Assembly (NCBI RefSeq): GCF_003576645.1
Contig: NC_044925.1
Coordinates: forward strand, 9,694,852 to 9,758,851
DNA from: Ipomoea triloba
Lineage: Eukaryota > Streptophyta > Magnoliopsida > Solanales > Convolvulaceae
Direction of reading: 5' to 3'
Length of the DNA stretch: 64,000 nucleotides
Part shown: piece by piece, positions 46,188-57,611 of the stretch
How positions within the stretch are numbered: position 1 is the stretch's first letter
Layout: each line of letters opens with the position of its first letter
Made by a program: the position numbers and the translations under genes
Notes under the pieces: model-generated
The model's database searches: none
What the model was told of the DNA's origin: nothing
Seen by the model: the letters and a program-made list of their open reading frames with translations, nothing else

Positions 46188-46725
46188 TCCTTTACTTTTG
46201 ATGATAATACCTTGTCAAATGAGAATGTTGATGATTTGCATGATATGCTTTTTGATGATATGAATGTTGATGCTAGCTTATGTGATTTAAATGATGTTGA
46301 GATTGTGAATTTTCTTGATAATTGCTTTGGTTATGCTATGTATATTCATAATTTGATTGGTAAAGATCGGAGTGAAGGGGTTGAAAAGGAGAATGTAAAA
46401 GAAGAGGTTGAGGACAAGAAAAAGACAAGTGATGAGCGTGTTAGGGAGGAAGTTGAGGAGAAAGTGGGAAATGGTGAAAAGGAGCTTGGTGAAAAGAAGA
46501 AAAATGAAAAAAAGAGGAAAGTTAGAAGATAATAGCATACTCATGGACATGGATAGTTGCAAACCTTTGGAAGAGAGTATGCTATGTATAAAATTAAAGG
46601 AGTTCGCCGATGCCCGGCATTTGAGGGCATATCTTGAAGAAAGAGTGGATGGGGCAAAAGGACTTGTCCCCGTCCAAGTATGTTGGAATGAGGGCTTGAA
46701 AGTTGCGTCGGGCTACGGACGTTAA
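46188..46725 (+). pseudogene. Tat-like element ORF, part 3
   Basis: Continues in phase from the second TTGAG. An acidic part (DDLHDMLFDDMN) is followed by a Lys/Glu-rich coiled-coil-like segment. A frameshift in a purine run near 46515 leads to the C-terminal frame. That frame ends CWNEGLKVASGYGR at TAA 46723-46725. Just after it, GGGAGGCAACCCGAG (46739-46754) matches a motif commonly seen after the last ORF of Athila/Tat-type gypsy elements. Confidence 0.75.
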
Positions 46726-48405
46726 ACGGAGCACTTCTCGGGAGGCAACCCGAGGTTATCTTACATATTTATGCATTTTGTTTTTTTTGTTGTTTACTTT
46801 TGCTTCCAATAAGTTTTGCATTAATGGAAGTTAAATTCTCTAATATGGTTTGTAGTATTGCAATGTGTTTGTTGATGGTGTAGGAAAATTGATAAATGGC
46901 TCAAAGCTAAGAGGATGATTAAAGGCAATGTACTTGAAGAGAAGCAACAAGGGAGCCTCTTTATCTCTCTTGTCTTTTGTTATTTTGCCTTTGTGCCTCA
47001 TTTCTAAAGTGTGGAAACCCGGGGTTATTTGGCATTATATTGTATGATGTTAAACGTCTTTCATAAAAGCATTTTGTGTGATCCTATAGCCCATAGCACA
47101 CTTTTAAAGTGTGGAAACGGGCGTTGTTTTTCGTGTGACCTTATGACTTTCCCACCTTGTGCATAGTGTGAACATCGAGGACGATGTTCGTTGTAAAGCA
47201 TGGAAAGGGAAGCACTTTGTGCTTAAAGCTTTGATCTATTGAGTGATGCTTAGCGTAGAACGTTGTATATGTTTGAAGTGAATACATTGTTTAATCTATC
47301 TTAGGAAATGCGTGCTTTGAAGGAGTGTTTGATTCTCAATTTGGAATATCCCTTGAAAGAAAACTCTTGTTCACTTTTAATAATGGTCGATTTTTGTATG
47401 CTTGTGTGATGTTCACCCTTCATTTAGCCCGGACCAAAGTCAAGGAGGTAACGAAGTGGAAGTGTGCACCTATCAACCCTAGTAAGATAATGTTTACTAA
47501 GCCCGGAAAATGAACATAATTCTTTGTTTTTGCTCTCCCGAAGGTGGCGTGTGGGGTTGTGAAGGTGATGCTTTGCTATATTTTGTTCAAAAGAGCCCAA
47601 TGAGGCAAAAACCCCAAAAGAGCCCAATGTGGCCACCTTAGGATATGGAAAAAGAGAACCGTCTTGCTAGGACATTGGGGCAACCATTGCACCGTCTTCG
47701 AAAAAGCGTAGATCTCTACGTGAATTCGGTTGTCCCGATGCGAGGTCTTAGGAGATGAGAAAACAAAAAGAGAGAGTCATTCCGCCAAGATTCGGGCACC
47801 CATTGCACCGTCTTCGAAAAAGCATGGAGATCCATGTGAAGTCGGGTCGCCCGATGAGGTTATCTTGGGGAATGAGAAAAGGAGAGATCTATCCCGTTAG
47901 GACCGGGCACCCATTGCACTGTTCTCGAAAAAGCATGGGGCTCCATGTGAGATCGGGTCGCCCGATGGTTGGTCCTGAGGGGTAGTAGAAACCCTTGTAG
48001 CCTTTTGTTATTCACGTTAGTATCTAGGGGGCTTGAGGTTATAAGGGTGGTCGAATAGGGTTGGCTTGTCCACATCGGTCCCACTAGTTAGCTCGGCTAG
48101 TGGCCCGCTCTAAATGATTGGTGAACCTACTTTTTTTTGGATTGCATGAAAAAAGAGTTAATTGAAATGAATTGTTTAGCCAAAGGGCTTTTGTTTCTTG
48201 GGATATTCGTTATTGAGAATCGAGGATTCGTTGGAAGGCACATTTTCATGATAGCATAAAGAGTGTATTGATTTCAAATGTGTGCATCATTCTCTTGTCT
48301 TAAGCTTTCTTGCATATCAAAGTTTGTGGCATCCTTTGCAGTTGTGTGTTGCTTGTTCAAGGATAGCTTGCTTGAGGACAAGCAAGATCTAAAGTTTGGA
48401 AAGTT
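46726..48405 (+). other. 3' non-coding region of the Tat-like element
   Basis: No ORF is supported. Landmarks are ACATCGAGGACGATGT (about 47171-47186), an inverted repeat common in this group, the hairpin repeats at 47641-47975, and CTTGCTTGAGGACAAGCAAG (48367-48386), another perfect hairpin. A purine-rich tract AAAGTTTGGAAAG follows before the LTR. These are typical of Tat/Athila-like non-autonomous elements. Confidence 0.75.
47641..47975 (+). repeat. Three ~115-bp repeats, each with two hairpins
   Basis: Each unit contains CCATTGCAC.GT.., then a short hairpin, then a second hairpin around TCGGG...CCCGA. The first stem is CGTAG/CTACG in unit 1 (47707-47720) and CATGG/CCATG in units 2 and 3 (47823-47836 and 47934-47947). 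Bases change on both sides, so pairing is kept. Confidence 0.75.
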
Positions 48406-49805
48406 TGATGAGTGCAAAAGATACCACTTTTATAAGGTTATTTGTGGATCGTTTAGTATACAAGTTAAGACTTTTATGAATGGTTTAGTCTTAAATTGCC
48501 TTAAAATGCTTTATATTGTCTTAGTACCCCGTTCTACGCTTTGTTAATTGTTTTGTAGGTAAAAAGAAGTGCAAAAAGGTGGAAAATGGCAATATTTCGG
48601 AGAATGATTTACAAACCGAAGTTGGAAGGCAAAATAGGCCTTGGACGCGCCTTGGACGCGCCTTGGACGCGCAGTGGACGCGTAGTGGACGCGCGTCCAG
48701 CGTGCGTCCAGCCCGCGTCCAACGTCCCAAAACAGCAGAAACAGAGCAGAATCAGAGAGCTCTCTGATGGATGCCCGGATGGACGCCCGCGGCCGTGCGT
48801 CCATCGCGAAGTTGGGCGGTTTTTGCAAGTTTAAAAGGAGAATTGAGCTAATTTTCAGAGGACTTAGACTTAGATCCCTCATTCCACACCTTAGAATATT
48901 TCTCTCTCTAGGATTAGCCTAGAGAGATCTCTCCCAATTCACTCCACATTGCAATTCTTAGGTTTAGATTAGAATTAGAGGAGAATTCCATTGTTGCAAG
49001 ATTGTGATCTACATTCAAGTTCAAGTTCAAAGTTCAATTCCTAGCTAAGTCTTCCTTTTAATTTCTTGTCATTACTTTTGCCTTTTGCTATTTCAATTCC
49101 AAGTATGATTAGATAGATCTTTGTGGATTTGGATTGAGCAATTTTGTATGGATGTTCTTGAGCTTTGATTTGATCAATTAGGTTTTGCAATTGCTTGATT
49201 GATGAGTTGATTGTGGATTGGGATGGATGTCTTGACTCTATGCCAATTAGGATCCGATTGCATTAGAGGAGTAGGATAGGAATACTCACCTACGAGAGTA
49301 GGGAGTAGATCTAGCCCTCACCATCCACATTTCCCTCTCACCTTTGAGAAAAGGGAGAGTGGAAGACGAGAGGCACATAACGTGTTTGACAAAATGCCTC
49401 TTCTAGCCTAGTGATCACAAGGATGACATTACGGTCTAAGAAGTGAGTCCATTGACCACGAGAGTGGCGGTGGTGTGAGTGACCTTGTCTCATTTTCATA
49501 ATCTAAGTGTTGTTAGCCTAATATCTTAGGAAATCAAGGATACCTATATGAGTTGCAAGATCCAAATCCTCATTTCCAATTGATTGTTTCCAACGTTTTG
49601 TTCCTTATTTTCATGATGTTTCATGCGCATTTCTTACTATGTTTGGGTTAGCTTTCGAACACTAAACACTCTTGTGTTTAATCCCCTTACCGCTCAAATT
49701 CCCTCCTTGTCGTCCTTTGAGAACGATACTCAGGAACTTCTTCCCGTTTTAACACTTCTTTCCATCCACCGTGAAAACTACACTCTTCAAAAACCTAATC
49801 AAACA
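48406..49805 (+). repeat. 3' LTR of the Tat-like element
   Basis: Begins TGATGAGTGCAAAAG after the purine tract and ends AATCAAACA where copia C sequence starts. The 5' copy is not in the window. It contains a GC-rich minisatellite of (T/A)GGACGCG units at 48640-48720. The following five bases, TGAAC, would be the target duplication. The end point is set by TG...CA and by the start of copia C homology. Confidence 0.7.
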
Positions 49806-50199
49806 TGAACGCTGGGCTTTGTAATCAAAGGAGCAAGTTGTAGAGGAGCTTTTGTACTATTAAGGAGAAAATACTGCAAACCTTCACGAGTTGTGGAGAA
49901 GAGTGGAGTAGGCTTTGTTAACAGCCGAACCACTATAAAAACTCTTCTCTCTCTCTCTCTCTCTACTTTATTTTACGTACTGCATTGCATGCCACACTTA
50001 CAAACCTAGTTTTTCAAAGACAAAGTTACGTGCAAAGTGAAATTAAAACTATTATAATCCTTTTATCTGTTGCGTACATCTTTGATCAAGTTCAATCCTT
50101 TCAAGGGTTTGATCTTGCTAAAGGTTTTTAAAATTTCCTGTGAGTCTATTCAACCCCCCACCCCCTTCTAGACTCACACCGTTACAACCGGGACCAACA
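49806..50199 (+). repeat. Partial LTR of an older copia element (copia C)
   Basis: Diverged but alignable to the copia A LTR 3' part. It shares GAACCACT.AAAA.CTCT, the CTAGACTC/CTAGACTT region and the GGGACCAACA end. The left part was separated when the Tat-like element inserted. It contains a CT microsatellite at about 49945-49966. Confidence 0.8.
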
Positions 50200-50201
50200 A
50201 G

Positions 50202-50213
50202 TGGTATCAGAGC
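50202..50213 (+). other. Primer binding site of copia C
   Basis: TGGTATCAGAGC, two bases after the LTR end. Confidence 0.88.
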
Positions 50214-50301
50214 ACGTTACCTTGAATGGTGAACACTCTGTGAATACTGCCTGGTGATCCTATTTCAAAACCTCAAAATCTTTTTTACACACATTGCACC
50301 T

Positions 50302-50478
50302 ATGTCGAAAATGGAACACCATAGACATTTTCTTATGTTTAACCTGGATAAGTTTGATGATTGGAAAGTGCGAATCCAGGCTCACTTGTCTGTTATTCAT
50401 GATGAAATGTGGGACGTGATTACCGATGGACCTATCAAGATCCTACAAGTCAATACCAACAAAGCTGCTGATGACCCC
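50302..50478 (+). pseudogene. gag: Copia C gag, part 1
   Basis: Starts MSKMEHHRHF and matches copia A gag (FDDWKVRIQAHLS, HDEMWDVITDGP). It is interrupted by the antisense solo LTR. The frame continues at 53672 after the ACCCC duplication. Confidence 0.88.
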
Positions 50479-52326
50479 TGTGACACCCCGGGTTGGTCAA
50501 CCCTACAACCGGGAGCATCACCGCCACACCTAGGTCGAACCCGGCTAACCTTTAGCGGTTCCTCCCTAGGTGCACAGGCTAATTTTCCTGACTTACACAT
50601 GCTTCCCATACACCTGTAACAACTCATAACTATCTGACTCGACAACAGAGGTATAAGTTAAACATTCCAAACATATACATATATATATATATATATAGGT
50701 TCATAGGAGTGATAACGACATCCTTAGAACCCCAAAACATACTTTAGATACATATATATACAACCACAATGCCCAAGTTTGGCAATTGATCTACTAAGAC
50801 TGCTGCAGAATATGTACACAAAAAGAGAGTTTTAGACTATCCCGACTTGACCTCCACCACCTATCAGATCATACGATACACTAGGATCTCAAACTCTCCC
50901 CAAACTAGATGCCATTCGCCCTCAAACCACTTAAGGTGATCCAAGGAGCGATCGGTGACAATGACCATAGACCATTCTCCCTCGGGAGGAGTGGGATCCC
51001 AGAGATATGGGTAATGTACAATGAACTCTAGGGGGTCGCTACCCGGTAAAACTTCTATTGGGTAGTAGCCCCACCGAGCCAGATGAGCATCTACCAGAGA
51101 CACAAGAGAGCTGGATGGTGAGAAGGAATCGTCAGGAGCTAGCAGAGTGTGGCCGGGTACGTAGGGGTCCTCCCCTATCATATGCTGTACATAGACTCCA
51201 TATCCAAAAACTGAGCCATTATAGTTCGGTGAAGTTACCGAACTATACGACTCATTGCTGGATGACATCTGTTAAAGGGTAACAATGAAGCACCCGTTAG
51301 CACGAGGGCTAAGTAAGAACCCATAAGCTTCTCATTCATAGGTAAAGATGTTTTAACTTACCAATGGACTATAGCATAGAATGTCCTATTAAATGACATG
51401 CTTTCATTTTTTGTAAATTACCAAAATGTAAACAAATAAGCATAAAGTTCATCATATTCACATTACACACGCGAATTCCCACAACCATACCTGACAACTT
51501 CACGATATACCATTTCTCAACGTCAAACGTCTAGTTTATTGGAACTAGTATCGCACATCTCATCATAGCATTACACATCTCATCATAGACATCACACATC
51601 TCATCATAGACATTGATTCAACCATTATTTATGAAAACTCGACTTAGTTTCATTTCAAAGTATGAGGCCTTATAGGAAATGTTGAATATTCCTTGTCGGT
51701 TGACCGAATGAACCTGGAACTTGGGCTTGCGGTCATTACCCAAATTCTCTTCTCGGTCCCTTGGACGAAGGTTCATTAGAATGACCCCTAGTGTGGCCCC
51801 GCCTAGGTCCATTAAAATGACACCAACCCGGAGACGATAGAGTCAATACGCTTAAGTGTGCACACCCCCACAGTCTAGCCATACATGAGTGACGTAGAGA
51901 CTCGGCGAATAGACTTCGCCAAAGTACGAATACAACCGTACATATTACATTGACAACCTTCGGTAATTATAGCCCGAGGTAAAACAAGACAACAAAGTCC
52001 TCGTAACTTCTGAAACTAAGGTTTTATTCCTTTTAAACATTCACTACTCTTGTTCCGACAATACGCTCAACTTTCCTACTTATACACTCATTAACATATG
52101 TATTCAACACGTGGTACATAATTCCACATATCACGACAACAACCAACATGGCATGATTACACTATCAAATTCTTTTCTATACTCACAACGCACTTATTAC
52201 TCATTCATGTTCACTTTTCTATACTCACAACGCACTTATTACTCATTCATGTTCACAATTCTATACTCACAACGCACTTATTACTCATTCATGTTCACAA
52301 CACATAGTTCACATACACTACCTATA

Positions 52327-52357
<31 letters not shown>

Positions 52358-52611
52358 CCTATACATACGGTACATAATATAATATATATCCATAGCATGT
52401 AATTGATAATATAATATATAATATAGATATATAATAGGTATAGGGTACATGATATAATGTATATGGATAATACCTATATTTTTCAACAATATATATATGT
52501 TACGGTATATATATATAGTATATATATAATATGTATTTTACTACTACCTATATACATATATTATATCACACACATATACGTAATATATTTATATACCCCA
52601 CAACACACATA

Positions 52612-52653
<42 letters not shown>

Positions 52654-53095
52654 CACACCACACACCCACACTCACGTAATATATATATATATATATATCC
52701 CCTACATACATAATATATATATATATCACGCTGCACACACATACAATATATATATATATATATTACTCCTAATTTTTATGTACAACATGTCCAATACGCA
52801 AAAAGTTCATAAATTCCATACAACTTCATGGATTGGAAATTAATTCACCAATTACCTACTTTGAGTAGCTATAATTCCAACTTGAGGGGTAACTTACCTC
52901 AATCCCACTACGAACACAAGAAATTCGAAGATTGAAGCTCGGGATTCAACCTTTGCTCTTAAAATCCTAACATAGAGCACAATAATACAAATATGATTCA
53001 ACAAAATTCTACCCAAAACTATGAACTAGGAGTAAAAATATAACTTTTAACTGATTAAATATAAATTTTACCGAACAAATCGCGATCAAAGCTTG

Positions 53096-53134
<39 letters not shown>

Positions 53135-53220
53135 GGCAATTAGGGATGAAGATGAATAAATGGAGTTAATCCTCATCTTATCACATTATATATATATATA
53201 TATACACGAAATAGGATATA

Positions 53221-53254
<34 letters not shown>

Positions 53255-53666
53255 TAATATATGGATACTTATCCATCCAAATCTATATAATAATAATATT
53301 ATAATATATGGATACTTATCCATAATTGTATATAATAATAATATTACTAATAATAATAATAAAATATGGATGAATCTTATCTCATAAGCTTGGTACCAAA
53401 AATATTAATATTAATATTTTTGCACAAAATAATCCTTTGAGATAAAAATTTTACAATAGGTTAATTTCAAACAACATCTGGACCCCTTTTAAAACAATAA
53501 CTTGATTCGAAATACGTTGGTCCAGAGTTCGCGAAACAACCTTTGTTTTGAAAGGTACATAATTATAACGAAATATATTTTTTTTTGAAAATGTTTGGAT
53601 TTAATAATAAATCCGAGATAATCTTAATAAAAAGAAATTTTGGGTTTAAAATTTCGGGGTATTACA
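50479..53666 (-). repeat. Antisense solo LTR of a Tekay-like element
   Basis: On the minus strand it runs TGTAATACCCCG to GGGGTGTCACA, 3,188 bp, with ACCCC on each side (50474-50478 and 53667-53671). No internal region is present. Tandem repeats are at about 51550-51612 (22 bp, three copies) and 52170-52300 (42 bp, three copies). Long TA tracts lie at 52320-52770, and a CT tract at 53101-53129. No ORF is supported. Confidence 0.93.
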
Positions 53667-53671
53667 ACCCC

Positions 53672-53974
53672 ACAACACCAGAAATGATACCAAAAGAAAA
53701 ATCATTACTGACAATCGAGGAAAGAATTCGCTCAAACCTTGACAACATTGCCAAAGATATACTATATAAGGCTCTAGACGAGTCACTGTTTCCTCGGGTG
53801 AGAAAATGCAAATCTGCGAAAGATATCTGGGATACTCTTATGCAAATTGGTGAAGGGGACGAACAAGAAGAGGAGAACAATATGACTATCGCCATGAAAA
53901 GGTTTGAAGATTTCAAACTTGGCGCAAAAGAATTCATATCTGACATGGAAGCTCGCTTTATGAAACTGCTAATG
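53672..53974 (+). pseudogene. gag: Copia C gag, part 2
   Basis: In phase with 50302-50478. It keeps NLDNIAKDIL, IGEGDEQEEEN and MKRFEDFK. Copia B is inserted after MKLLM, at 53975. The rest of copia C lies beyond copia B, outside the window. Confidence 0.9.
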
Positions 53975-55261
53975 TGTTAGGAACATATTGTAATAGGTTT
54001 TGATGATACCAAATGTAACCTATAATCCCCTAAGTCTCGAAAGATAGAAATTATATGTAAGTTTGACAAGTAAACTAAGAGCGAAAATACAACCGGGTAA
54101 CTTGAGCTCAACTCGGAAAATATTTAAGCTTAAGGTAAACTTGTGTGAACATCTTAGAAAGTCTCGTGTTATAATCTTATAGATAGATCAGAAGAAGGCA
54201 TGGGACAACACTGGAGGAATAAGGGTCTGCGAGACATCAACTAAGTCTCGAGACATAAGCAGAGTCCGAGATACAACAACCCAGTTCGAGACATAAGCAG
54301 AGTTCGAGAGATAGATCTCTCGATACATGGGGATCAAGACATCAAACAATCGAGACATCAATCTTGGTCTCGATAAACTGACATTTCTCCAAAAGGCTGA
54401 ATGACTAAAGTTTGGAGAAGAAGAATATCATGGAGATAAAATATTAAGGAGGTGCCAGAAGTGGATGCCACATCAGAATTCCACAACAAACGGATAGAAG
54501 GTGCACTAATCCAAAGTCAGTCTTATTCCCTAAAACGAGGATCAATGGGAATTTAAAAAGAGTAACTTTTACCAAAAGTAGCAAGTGGAGCATGGACTCA
54601 AGAAAGTGGATTATGGAATATCGACTACCAAACAAAAGGTTCAAGTTACAAGACCACCACTCCATGAAAAATGCTGAAAAGATGCAAGTCCCATACATAG
54701 CATGGGAGACAGATTTCAAACGGAATAATTTTCCCTCCAACGGAATTATTCCTCAACTCTCATATAAAAAGGACGTGAAGACACAAGTTAAAAGGAGGAA
54801 GTTTCGTCAGAGAAGGTTGGTTCATTCGAAAATCTTAAGAGGTGTCTGATTAAAACGTTCAAAAGTGCAAGTGCTCAACTTGGAATATCATCCTGATATT
54901 CAANAAAAGGGAAGGTTTAGTGCAATCCTTCCAGGGAGTTTCTGGAAGAAGAGTGGACGTAGGCGGGTTGGGCGAACCACTTAAAAATCTCTCTCGCATC
55001 TACTTTCTGCTTTTATCTCTCGCTATCTAACTCTCGAACTGCACTGCATATAACCGCACCTCTCGAACTAACTCAAACTCGTGCTAACTAAAAGGGGATA
55101 ACTTTTCCGCTGCGCATAAAACTTTGTCTTCATCTTGTGAGGTATCGGACCTAAACATCCTAAGTCCAATACACATGAGAAGTCGAAAAAGATTTGCAAA
55201 ATCTTATACAAGTCTATTCACCCCCCCTCTAGACTTGTACCCCATCCCCTTGGGACCAACA
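53975..55261 (+). repeat. 5' LTR of copia B, incomplete at an assembly join
   Basis: TGTTAGGAAC to GGGACCAACA. At the N at 54904 it jumps from the middle of the LTR to the AAAAGGGAAG region, omitting several hundred bases present in copia A. Candidate TATAAAAA at 54763-54770. Confidence 0.9.
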
Positions 55262-55263
55262 AT

Positions 55264-55275
55264 TGGTATCAGAGC
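55264..55275 (+). other. Primer binding site of copia B
   Basis: TGGTATCAGAGC, two bases after the LTR. Confidence 0.9.
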
Positions 55276-55374
55276 AAGTTCTCTGATCGATATAAACCTT
55301 CGTTTATATTGCCTTGAGATCCTTCTTTGATAAATCTTTTGAAAAAGTTTTCAAAGCACGAGACAATTTTTAAA

Positions 55375-57600
55375 ATGGATAGCATGTTGTGGAGACATCT
55401 TCTTTTTGATCTTAGCAGGTTCGATGACTGGAAAACACGCATGCTTGCGTACCTATCAGCCCTCCATGATGAGATGGCCGAGGTTATAACTTCTGGACCA
55501 GTCAAAATCTTAATGATCAATACTGCTGCAGCTCAAACCCAAGACACACAAAAGTACATCCCAAAACCTAGGGAAGAATGGACAAGTGATGATAGGAAGA
55601 GAAACAACCTGGACAATATTGCCAAGGACATTCTCTTCAGAGCTATAGACGAAACCATCTTCCCAAAAGTGAGAAAGTGCAAAACGGCAAAAGAGGTATG
55701 GGATACTTTGATGTTAATTGGTGAAGGTGATGAACAGGAAAAGGAGAACAAGCTCACCGTGGCCATGAAGAAGTTCGAGGACTTTAAGATGAAGCCAGGG
55801 GAGAGCATCGACNTCGACAGCATGGAATCTCGGTTCATGAAGCTATCAATCGAGATCAGTGATCTCGAGAAGGAGATTCCACAAAAGGAGCTAAACCTGA
55901 AGATCTTACGAGGTCTTACCAAGGAGTGGGAAATGAAGGTGATCACAATGCGTGATCACAGGGATTTGAAGAACACCACAACCGACCAACTGTTCAGAGA
56001 TCTCAAAGCCTTCGAATTTGAGATGCTTCCGAGATCACAATGTGGCACTGGTTGTTGATCAACCATCCACCTCTTCAAGGTCAGATCCTAATCCCACTAA
56101 TATGTTATCTGACGAACAGTTTGCTCTCTTAATGAGGAAATTCAGGAAATTCATGAGGAAGTCAACGGAGAGCAACACAAGTTCACCTTCCTCCTCAAGA
56201 AGGAACAATGAGAAACATTCATCCAGAAGGATAGAGGAGGAAAATCAGGGTCTTTGCTACAACTGCAGGAGACCAGGACACTTCAAAGCCGAGTGCCCTT
56301 ACCCTATGGTAAGTAAATATCAAGGCCAAGAAGGCAGGGACTCCAGGAGAAAGGAGGAATCCAAAGAAAAGCCAGCACAAAGTGGCTTCAAGGGAGATTC
56401 AAGGAAACATCTGCGCAGAAAGGCGCTTGTTGCTGAGGAACTGGAGAGAGCAATCGAGGAGTCCAAGACATCGAGCTCCAGTGAAGGCAGCAGCAACTCA
56501 GAAGATGNCAGAAAGGCGCTTGTTGCTGAGGAACTCGAGAGAACAATCGAGGAGTCCGAGACGTCGAGCTCCAGTGAAAGCAGCAGCAGCTCAGAGGATG
56601 AGAGGGGGCTCATCTGCTTATACACCGAGGAAGAAGAGGATCAATGTCTAATGGCCATTGACAATGAGGTAACCTCTACTTCCACATCTCGCTGCTCTAC
56701 CTCTACCTCTTGTTCTTCGTTAGGAAGCGATGAAGATCCCTTTGAGATGCTTGAAACACTTAAANNNNNNNNNNNNNNNNNNNNNNNNNNNNNNNNNNNN
56801 NNNNNNNNNNNNNNNNNNNNNNNNNNNNNNNNNNNNNNNNNNNNNNNNNNNNNNNNNNNNNNNNNNNNNNNNNNNNNNNNNNNNNNNNNNNNNNNNNNNN
56901 NNNNNNNNNNNNNNNNNNNNNNNNNNNNNNNNNNNNNNNNNNNNNNNNNNNNNNNNNNNNNNNNNNNNNNNNNNNNNNNNNNNNNNNNNNNNNNNNNNNN
57001 NNNNNNNNNNNNNNNNNNNNNNNNNNNNNNNNNNNNNNNNNNNNNNNNNNNNNNNNNNNNNGACCAACAGAAAAGACCAGAGTAGCTATTCATAAACCGT
57101 CCCTATACACCAGCAATGGAAAGTATAGGAAAGCTACGAAGAATGGCCGGGTAAACAATATCGAGAGATCACCTTACTATCTCTCGCAAGGCCATTCCAA
57201 GTACAAAAGAAGCTACATTCCATATAATGCGCCTCAAGGCAAATATGGATGGTCTGAGATCCATAGAGTTAGGAACTCACGGATGGAGAAAGGCAGACTC
57301 TATCCATCTAGTGAGAATTGGTAATCGAATCATGATTTCTGGAAGAAACCTCACTTCCAGCAATTTCACATGACCAAACAGCGTATGAAAGGCATGGTGC
57401 GTAAGCCGATCGAAAAATCTACACCTAAGTTGATTTATGCACCAAAGAGGCCCAAATCTTTTGCTAGCATTCCTTATAATCATCAAACGTATAATGGCTA
57501 CATTGCACCTAGGCCTGGAGTAATGGGTCCAAGGTATAAATGGATGCCTAAACTTACTAACCAACCAGGACCCAAAGTTTGGGTACCTAAATCTGCTTGA
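55375..57600 (+). pseudogene. gag: Copia B gag, frameshifted and gapped
   Basis: Starts MDSMLWRHLL. A net loss of about 20 bases near 56034, relative to copia A, shifts the frame. The zinc knuckle CYNCRRPGHFKAEC follows (about 56255-56296). The N at 56508 is followed by a repeat of about 90 bases (CAGAAAGGCGCTTGTTGC). A 297-base gap lies at 56765-57061. A TAA replaces a Ser codon near 57322. It ends at TGA 57598-57600. The splice donor-like GTAAGT is at 56309. Confidence 0.92.
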
Positions 57601-57611
57601 TCTGCTTGCAG
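56309..57611 (+). other. Candidate gag-pol intron, copia B copy
   Basis: GTAAGTAAA donor (56309), TACTAAC (57555-57561) and CTTGCAG acceptor (57611). ATG at 56306-56308 would join GAC at 57612, in the pol frame, as in copia A. Length here depends on the gap. Confidence 0.45.

Noticed and set aside
48579..48882. ORFs with repeated DARWTR or GRALDA peptides
   Set aside because: They come from the GGACGCG minisatellite in the Tat-like LTR.
50864..51268. 134-aa minus-strand ORF as a host gene
   Set aside because: It lies within the antisense solo LTR, in the region equivalent to the Asp/Pro-rich ORF of other Tekay LTRs.
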